40,031 bases of DNA from Rhodobacter sp. (GTDB taxonomy: Bacteria; Pseudomonadota; Alphaproteobacteria; Rhodobacterales; Rhodobacteraceae), in contig PNJK01000029.1 in the NCBI GenBank assembly GCA_013821825.1, positions 1-40,031 on the forward strand. Direction: 5' to 3'. Position numbers and translations under genes: made by a program. The notes under the pieces were generated by a model. It searched no databases. It was not told the origin of the DNA and saw only the letters and a list, made by a program, of their open reading frames with translations. Position 1 is the first letter of the stretch, and every line of letters starts with the position of its first letter. Of the stretch, positions 35,147-40,031 are shown one piece after another.

Positions 35147-37815
35147 GGCTTTGCCCCCATGGCCGCATGAACCCGGTGCGGCAAGGCCGGAACGCGGGTG
35201 ATCTCGGCCCCGGTCGCGTGGCGGATCGCATTCAGGATCGCAGGCGCAGTCGGGATCAGGACATGCTCGCCCAGACCCTTGGCACCGTAGGGGCCTTCTG
35301 GGTCGGGCACCTCGATCAAGAGGCTTTCAATGGGGGGCACATCGCCGAAAGTCGGGATCAAGTAGTCGTGCAGGTTTTCCGTCCGGCCCGGCAGGTATTC
35401 CTCCATCAGCGCCAGTCCGATGCCTTGCGCGATGCCGCCCTCGATCTGGCCGCGCGCAAGGACCGGATTGATCACCCGGCCCAGATCATGCGCCGCCGTG
35501 ATCTTCAGAAGCTTGACCGTGCCCAGTGCCGCATCCACCGCCAGTTCCACCAGCTGCGCGCCGTAGCCGTAGACGGCATAGGGCGAACCTTGCCCGTCTG
35601 CGTCCAGGGGCGAAGTCGGCGGATCATAGCTTGCCTCGGCCGACAGCACATGGCCATGCGCATCGGGTGGCAGGGCAGCAAGGTCGATCCGCCGCAGGGT
35701 CGCCCCGTCCTGCACGGTGACCGTCGCGCCCTCAAGCCCCAGGACCGCGCCGTTGCCCGCATTTGCCAGCCGCAAGACCTTTGCCCGCAAACCCTCTGCC
35801 GCTGCCTGCGCCGCGCGCCCCGACACGAAGGTCTGCCGGCTGGCCGAGGTCTTGCCCGCATCCGGGGTCAGGCCTGTATCCGGGCCGATCAGCCGGAAGG
35901 CCGCCAAGGGCAATCCCAGCGCCTGCGCCGCGATCTGGGCGATCACCGTGTTCGACCCCTGGCCAATATCCGTCGCACCCTGATGCAGAACCACTTCGCC
36001 TGCCGGCGAAAGCCCGATCCGGATGGTGGACGGGTTCGGCAAAGCCGTATTCCCGCAGCCATACCAGCATGAGGCGACACCGACACCGCGGCCCGCCTTG
36101 CCCTTCGCCTCGGACAGCGCCCGCGCCCAATGCGGCCGCAGCGCGGTCAAGCAGTCATGGATGCCGACCGCATGCAGGACCTGACCGGTAGAGGTCGTAT
36201 CGCCATCGCGGAGCGCGTTCAGGATGCGGAACTCCAGCCGGTCGATCCCAACCTTGTCTGCCAGCCGGTCGTACAGCGTTTCCTGCCAGAGCGCGCCTTG
36301 CGGCACGCCAAACCCCCTGAACGCACCCGAAACCGGCCCATGTGTGTGGATAGCGCGGGCTTTCGCGGCGATGGCTGGAGTCAGGTACGGCCCCGAGACA
36401 TGCACCGGCACACGGTTCGCCACGGTTGGCCCCCAGCTGGAATAGGCCCCGGTATTGAAGCGCCCTTCGAACTCCATCCCGGTGATCCGACCCTTTGCAT
36501 CACAGCCAATCCGGCCCCGCATCTCGGCCGGGTGGCGTTTGGTGGTCGAGGTCATGCTGTCGTGCCGGCTGTAGACCATCCGGCAAGACCGCCCGGTCTT
36601 CAGCGTCACCAGCCCGATCAGGGGCTGCAATGATATGTCGAGTTTGGAGCCGAACCCCCCGCCCACGGCAGACGGAATGATCCTGACCCTCTCGACCGGC
36701 AGCCCGAGGATTGCCGCGGTATCCTCGCGGTCCATGCCCGGAGCCTGGGTGCAGGCGCGGATGACGAGTGTGTCGCCATCCATCCAGGCGGACCCGGCCT
36801 CGGGCTCGATATAGGCGTGTTCGACGAACGCCGTGGACATCTCGCCTTCGACGACATGGGCCGAGGTAGCCAATGCGGCGACGGCATCGCCCTTTCGCAC
36901 CCGGCCTTCGATCAGAATGTTGCGTGGGCGTGCGGGATGGATCAGCGGGCCGGATTCAGCCTCTTCCGGGGTCGCAAGTGCGGGCAGCGGCGTCCAGGTG
37001 ATCGGGAAACCGGCAAGGTCGGCATCGGCCCCCGGCTCGAACGCGACCAGCGCCACGCATTCGCCGCGGAACCGGGCTGGAGACGCGGCAATGGCCGGCT
37101 GGTCGGCAAAGGACGGAATGACAGAGAATGTGTTGCGGCCGGGGATGTTGGCGGCGGTGTAGACCGCAGCCACCCCCGGGCCGGCGCGGAAGGCGGAAAG
37201 ATCGCCTATGTCAAACGCCGCATGCGGATACGGCGAGCGTATTGCCATGACGGTCAACGCTCCGGCGGGCCACTCGTCTGCCCCGAAACTGTCGCCAGCA
37301 ACCTTGGCCGCTCCGTCAAGCCGTTGGACGGCGACACCAACCGCGCCCTCGACCACGGGTGCGGCAGGGGCACCCTGCCCCGCCGCAACCACGGCGGCGA
37401 TGATGCTGCGATAGCCGGTGCAGCGGCAGAGAACGCCACCAAGGGCGGTCTCGACCTCTGTCGCCGTGGGATGCGGTTTCAGGATCAGCAGTTCTGCCGC
37501 CGTCATCAGCATGCCCGGCGTGCAGATGCCGCATTGCGCCGCCCCTTCGGCCAGAAAAGCCGCGCGCAGGCGGGTCAGTTCCGGCGTCTCGCCTTCAACC
37601 GTGGTGACATGCCGCCCCGCAACGCGCGCGGCCGGCGTCAGGCAGGCGCAGACCGCCGCCCCGTCCAGCAGCACCGTGCACGCCCCGCAATCGCCCGCAT
37701 CGCAGCCGACCTTGGTGCCGACCATCAGAAGACGTTCGCGCAGGGTCTCGCTCAGCCGTTCGCTCGGAGGGGCATCGGTCGAGACCGCAACGCCATTCAG
37801 GGTGAAGGCGATCAT
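35143..37815 (-). CDS. Molybdopterin hydroxylase, fused [2Fe-2S] and Mo-binding subunits
   Basis: An 890-residue enzyme of the xanthine dehydrogenase family. Residues 1-150 are the small subunit with two [2Fe-2S] clusters: Cys38, 43, 46, 56 and Cys95, 98, 130, 132. From about 160 on comes the molybdopterin part, starting VQRLDGAAKVAGDSFGADEW, with GGGFGSK, SGAFRGFGVP and GQGSNTVIAQIAAQALG. The catalytic Glu is probably Glu850 in GAKGLGEHVL. In most bacteria these are separate L and S subunits; the fused form recalls Desulfovibrio aldehyde oxidoreductase. The FAD subunit is the gene just upstream. Likely job: adding a hydroxyl group from water to a ring carbon beside nitrogen, as nicotinate dehydrogenase does. 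No gene for Mo cofactor insertion (XdhC/CoxF type) is in the window. Confidence 0.93.
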   Translation of the reverse strand: MIAFTLNGVAVSTDAPPSERLSETLRERLLMVGTKVGCDAGDCGACTVLLDGAAVCACLTPAARVAGRHVTTVEGETPELTRLRAAFLAEGAAQCGICTPGMLMTAAELLILKPHPTATEVETALGGVLCRCTGYRSIIAAVVAAGQGAPAAPVVEGAVGVAVQRLDGAAKVAGDSFGADEWPAGALTVMAIRSPYPHAAFDIGDLSAFRAGPGVAAVYTAANIPGRNTFSVIPSFADQPAIAASPARFRGECVALVAFEPGADADLAGFPITWTPLPALATPEEAESGPLIHPARPRNILIEGRVRKGDAVAALATSAHVVEGEMSTAFVEHAYIEPEAGSAWMDGDTLVIRACTQAPGMDREDTAAILGLPVERVRIIPSAVGGGFGSKLDISLQPLIGLVTLKTGRSCRMVYSRHDSMTSTTKRHPAEMRGRIGCDAKGRITGMEFEGRFNTGAYSSWGPTVANRVPVHVSGPYLTPAIAAKARAIHTHGPVSGAFRGFGVPQGALWQETLYDRLADKVGIDRLEFRILNALRDGDTTSTGQVLHAVGIHDCLTALRPHWARALSEAKGKAGRGVGVASCWYGCGNTALPNPSTIRIGLSPAGEVVLHQGATDIGQGSNTVIAQIAAQALGLPLAAFRLIGPDTGLTPDAGKTSASRQTFVSGRAAQAAAEGLRAKVLRLANAGNGAVLGLEGATVTVQDGATLRRIDLAALPPDAHGHVLSAEASYDPPTSPLDADGQGSPYAVYGYGAQLVELAVDAALGTVKLLKITAAHDLGRVINPVLARGQIEGGIAQGIGLALMEEYLPGRTENLHDYLIPTFGDVPPIESLLIEVPDPEGPYGAKGLGEHVLIPTAPAILNAIRHATGAEITRVPALPHRVHAAMGAKP

Positions 37816-38660
37816 GACAGCGCCTCCGTCACAGCGCGGCGGACCAGTTCGACCGCTGCCGCGCCCCGATAGGCCGGTGTTGCACGGACATCGTCGATGG
37901 GCGACAGGGCGGCCATCACGTCCCCCGCCGCAATGCGTCCGGTCGCCTCGCCAGCCACCGCGCCACGCAAAGCCGCCTCTACCGCAGGCAACCTGGTAGC
38001 CACGGCCGAGCAGGACCCGACCGCGACAGCAGCTTCGGTCACCCTGCCCGCCTCAACCACCACCCGCGCCGCGACCATGGCGATCGAGATCACCAGATGC
38101 GTCCGCGCGCCCAGCTTCACAAAGGCCGACCGGCCGGACAGCCCCGCCTCAGGGATCACGACCGCCACCATAACCTCGCCTGCCCGAAGGGCCGTCTTGC
38201 GCGGGCCTAGCAGGAAATCCGTCAGGGCAAGCCGCCGGATTCCCTCCGCCGAGGCCAGTTCCACCTCTGCCCCAAGCGCCAGAAGTGGCGGCACCCCGTC
38301 GGCCGCCGGTGAGGCGTTGCATAGGTTTCCGCCGATGGTCCCGGCCACCTGGATCTGTCGCCCCCCAACCAGCGACGACGCTTGCTGCAAGGCGCGCAGG
38401 GCCGGGGGCAGTCCCGCCGCCCCAGCAATCTCGGCCCAGGGCGTCGCCGCCCCGATCCGCAGGCCGTTGTTCGTGGTGATCCCGCGAAACCCGCTGATCT
38501 CCGTCACATCCAGCACTGACCCCGGCAATGCTCGCCCGGTGCCGGGATAGAGGTCCGTCCCCCCGGCCAGCACCCGCCAATTCCCCTCCGCCAGCAGCCG
38601 AAGCGCCTCGGTCAGGGTCACGGGTCGGGCATAGGAGGACACGGCAGCTCCCATATTCAT
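37812..38660 (-). CDS. FAD-binding subunit of the molybdenum hydroxylase
   Basis: A 282-residue medium subunit (CoxM type). It passes electrons from the Fe-S clusters to FAD and on to the acceptor. The N-terminal part has WRVLAGGTDLYPGTG and the middle part TIGGNLCNASPAADGVPPLL, both FAD-binding signatures; the C-terminal CO_deh_flav_C domain follows (about 170-275). Two starts are possible: ATG 38660 (MNMGAAVS) and ATG 38654 (MGAAVS). Neither has a clear ribosome binding site, and the predicted transcription start lies only a few bases upstream, so leaderless translation is possible. It is the first gene of the long catabolic run and overlaps the next by 4 bp. Confidence 0.92.
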   Translation of the reverse strand: MNMGAAVSSYARPVTLTEALRLLAEGNWRVLAGGTDLYPGTGRALPGSVLDVTEISGFRGITTNNGLRIGAATPWAEIAGAAGLPPALRALQQASSLVGGRQIQVAGTIGGNLCNASPAADGVPPLLALGAEVELASAEGIRRLALTDFLLGPRKTALRAGEVMVAVVIPEAGLSGRSAFVKLGARTHLVISIAMVAARVVVEAGRVTEAAVAVGSCSAVATRLPAVEAALRGAVAGEATGRIAAGDVMAALSPIDDVRATPAYRGAAAVELVRRAVTEALS

Positions 38661-38664
38661 TTGC

Positions 38665-38688
38665 GTAGAAACGAGTTTGCGTCTCTAC
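38665..38688. promoter_or_regulatory. 24-bp inverted repeat, candidate MarR operator
   Basis: Half-sites GTAGAAACG (38665-38673) and CGTCTCTAC (38680-38688) are mirror images with a single mismatch, separated by six bases. The element lies between the divergent FAD-subunit and marR genes and covers the -10 region of the candidate promoter of the catabolic run. Size and symmetry suit a MarR dimer. Confidence 0.65.
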
Positions 38689-38703
38689 CCGGCCACCTGT
38701 CAA
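38674..38703 (-). promoter_or_regulatory. Candidate promoter of the N-heterocycle gene run
   Basis: On the minus strand a perfect -35 TTGACA (38703-38698) is followed after 18 bases by CAAACT (38679-38674), a 3-of-6 match to TATAAT. The inverted repeat overlaps this -10, a normal place for a repressor. Transcription would start about 38667, only a few bases before the first ATG. Confidence 0.45.
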
Positions 38704-38743
38704 CAGTCTTGCGCCATTCCCTGACAGGGCGTATCGCAGCAAG

Positions 38744-39163
38744 ATGAGCGCTGCCGACGACTATCGCCTTGATGACCAGATCGGCTATGTCCTGCGTCGG
38801 GTAACGCAGCGGCACCTGGCCATCTTTGCCGGCGCGATCCCCGAGGTCACGACCACCCAGTTCGCCGTTCTTGCCCGCCTGTCCGAAACCGGGCCGTTGT
38901 CGCAAAACCACCTTGGCCGCGCCACCGCGATGGATGCGGCCACCATCAAGGGCGTCGTCGGCCGCCTTGCCCGGCTGGGCTTTGTCGCCACCAGCGCCGA
39001 TCCCGATGACCGCCGCCGCCTGGTCGTGACGATCACCTCTGCCGGGGCCAATCTGTTCGCCGCCCGCAAGGGCACCGCGCTGGCGGTATCGCAATCGACC
39101 CTCGCCCCCCTCGACCCCGATGAGCGGGAGCAACTGCTGGGCCTTCTGTCCCGCCTGACGTGA
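38744..39163 (+). CDS. MarR family transcriptional regulator
   Basis: A 139-residue winged-helix regulator. The HTH lies at about residues 50-78 (LSQNHLGRATAMDAATIKGVVGRL) and the wing at about 80-98 (PDDRRRLVVTITSAG). The N-terminal helix DQIGYVLRRVTQRHLAIF is the usual dimer part. It is divergent from the catabolic run and separated from it by 83 bp holding the inverted repeat, so it most likely represses that operon and itself until an aromatic ligand binds. In this family the ligand is often the substrate of the genes controlled. SD-like sequence before ATG 38744 is weak. The 200 bp that follow hold nothing I can identify. Confidence 0.9.
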   Translation: MSAADDYRLDDQIGYVLRRVTQRHLAIFAGAIPEVTTTQFAVLARLSETGPLSQNHLGRATAMDAATIKGVVGRLARLGFVATSADPDDRRRLVVTITSAGANLFAARKGTALAVSQSTLAPLDPDEREQLLGLLSRLT

Positions 39164-39363
39164 CAGCAAGGCGCGCCTGGATGGCCAGCTGAACAAAGTG
39201 AGTGAAAGGCCTGGCGCTGGTCCGGCGGCATCGCATTCACCGCCTCAGCCCGAACGACCTGCGCCGCGTAAAAGGGCAGTGACTATGTGTTCCTGGTCGG
39301 AAGATCTCTGATTGAGGGCGCGGCGCCGGCCCATTTCCTGGGCGGCACGGGCAGTTTCGCCGG

Positions 39364-39783
39364 CTAGCGCTTCTTGCGGCAGTAAAGCTCCATCCGGTGA
39401 TGGACGATGTCGTAGCCCAGCTCGGCGGCGATTTCGCGTTGCAGCTGCTCGATCCGTTCCGACCGGAACTCGGTGATCTGCCCGCTGTCGAGATCGACAA
39501 TATGGTCGTGGTGCGGGGCATCCGCCACTTCATACCGGGCCCCGCCGTTTTCCAGCGCCAGCCGCAGGACCACGCCCTCGCGTTCCAGGACCGACAGGGT
39601 CCGGTAAACCGTGGCCAGCGAGAGGCTATCGTCGAGGGTCCGGGCGCGGCGGTGCAATTCTGCGGCGTCGGGGTGATCCTGCGCCTCAGTCAGGACCTTC
39701 AGAAGCGCCTCGCGCTGACGGGTCACGCGGACCCCGGTGTCGCGGAGGGCCTGGGTCATGGTCCGGGCGGGATCGGGCTTCAT
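39364..39783 (-). CDS. Fur family transcriptional regulator
   Basis: A 139-residue metalloregulator. The winged helix (GVRVTRQREALLKVLTEAQ, then SLATVYRTLSVLEREGVV) is followed by the dimer domain with the metal motif APHHDHIVDLDSGQITEF and His residues in YDIVHHRMELY. The C-terminal CxxC zinc pair of many Fur proteins is absent; only one Cys is near the end (LYCRKKR). This resembles alphaproteobacterial Fur/Mur/Irr proteins; I cannot tell which metal it senses. ATG 39783 is chosen because 64 upstream codons of open frame read through the repeat-rich gap. A second in-frame ATG at 39759 is also possible. No operator is recognised. Confidence 0.88.
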   Translation of the reverse strand: MKPDPARTMTQALRDTGVRVTRQREALLKVLTEAQDHPDAAELHRRARTLDDSLSLATVYRTLSVLEREGVVLRLALENGGARYEVADAPHHDHIVDLDSGQITEFRSERIEQLQREIAAELGYDIVHHRMELYCRKKR

Positions 39784-39864
39784 GTCGGGGATGGTAGCGA
39801 GCGACGGCTTCTCGGTCAAATGAGGGGTGCGCAACCCGACCCGGCGGCGCGCGCTGGGGTAACC

Positions 39865-39887
39865 CCGGAGGGTTTCACACCCTCCGG
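39865..39887. repeat. Rhodobacteraceae-type intergenic hairpin element
   Basis: A perfect 9-bp stem CCGGAGGGT and ACCCTCCGG around TTCAC, followed by CCTCCCGTGGGATATTTTCCC. I recall nearly the same string from many intergenic regions of Rhodobacteraceae, where it probably acts as a terminator or REP-like element. The rest of the 248 bp upstream of the Fur gene has no gene that I can support. Confidence 0.55.
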
Positions 39888-39976
39888 ACCTCCCGTGGGA
39901 TATTTTCCCAGAGAGGAAGCCGGGGAGGTTCGGGTGGATTGGTCCGGAGGTCTGAACGGCACGAGCTGAATGCAAG

Positions 39977-39998
39977 ACGGCGGGCCCCTGCCCGCCGT
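39977..39998 (+). terminator. Hairpin with short T-run near the window end
   Basis: An 8-bp stem ACGGCGGG and CCCGCCGT with a CCCCTG loop, followed by TT on the plus strand. Its GC-rich stem and the T's suggest an intrinsic terminator, perhaps for a minus-strand gene lying beyond the window or read from either side. Confidence 0.5.
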
Positions 39999-40031
39999 TT
40001 GCCCGTCGATTCAGCCGGATGGACAGTCGAA

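Noticed and set aside
39202-39282. A 26-residue basic frame (GTG start) between marR and the Fur gene.
   Set aside because: It resembles the basic end of some small DUF1127 proteins only loosely, and it has no clear ribosome binding site. It is too short to support.
39784-39975. A 64-residue N-terminal extension of the Fur-like protein.
   Set aside because: It would read through the intergenic hairpin element, has no Fur-like sequence, and the shorter form has the usual family length.

Overview
The window looks like chromosomal DNA from a GC-rich alphaproteobacterium of the Rhodobacteraceae. The grounds are a 407-residue 5-aminolevulinate synthase of the Rhodobacter type (C4/Shemin pathway) with an FNR-like box upstream, a Hint_2-domain protein, the housekeeping gene styles, and an intergenic element near the right end that I recall from that family. 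No phage, insertion sequence, CRISPR array or replication origin was seen.

Positions 1-8732 hold housekeeping genes. On the minus strand are the N-terminal part of a class A penicillin-binding protein (cut by the window edge), an AmiC-type amidase, ispG, a RodZ-like protein and hemA. Between amiC and ispG lies the decayed 3' end of a DsbA-family gene, with two in-frame stop codons. An M20 metallopeptidase and a GNAT acetyltransferase follow on the plus strand.

Positions 8733-17000 carry two identical tRNA-Asp genes, tRNA-Val(TAC) and tRNA-Val(CAC), a pirin, an HU-like protein with an Ala/Lys-rich tail, a small protein with a phage-type S74 chaperone domain, lon, a Hint_2 protein and tgt. Positions 17040-22265 form an RND efflux locus: a TetR regulator with a palindromic operator at its promoter, a membrane-fusion protein and an inner-membrane pump.

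Positions 22299-38660 are the most interesting part. Thirteen genes run on the minus strand, many with 4-bp or longer overlaps: an FAD subunit, a fused [2Fe-2S]/molybdopterin hydroxylase, a 6-hydroxynicotinate-reductase-like Fe-S flavoprotein, a UPF0280 (ApbE-like) protein, a DUF1185 protein, a 12-TM membrane protein, a complete Liv-type ABC importer and a HyuA/HyuB (hydantoinase/oxoprolinase) pair. A divergent MarR regulator faces the first gene across a 24-bp inverted repeat that overlaps a good promoter. Together they suggest import of an N-heterocyclic compound, Mo-dependent ring hydroxylation, reduction of the ring and ATP-dependent opening of the resulting lactam. This would be a reductive nicotinate-like pathway, better known from fermenting Clostridia. 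The substrate is inferred, not shown. A Fur-family regulator and a Rhodobacteraceae-type intergenic hairpin close the window.
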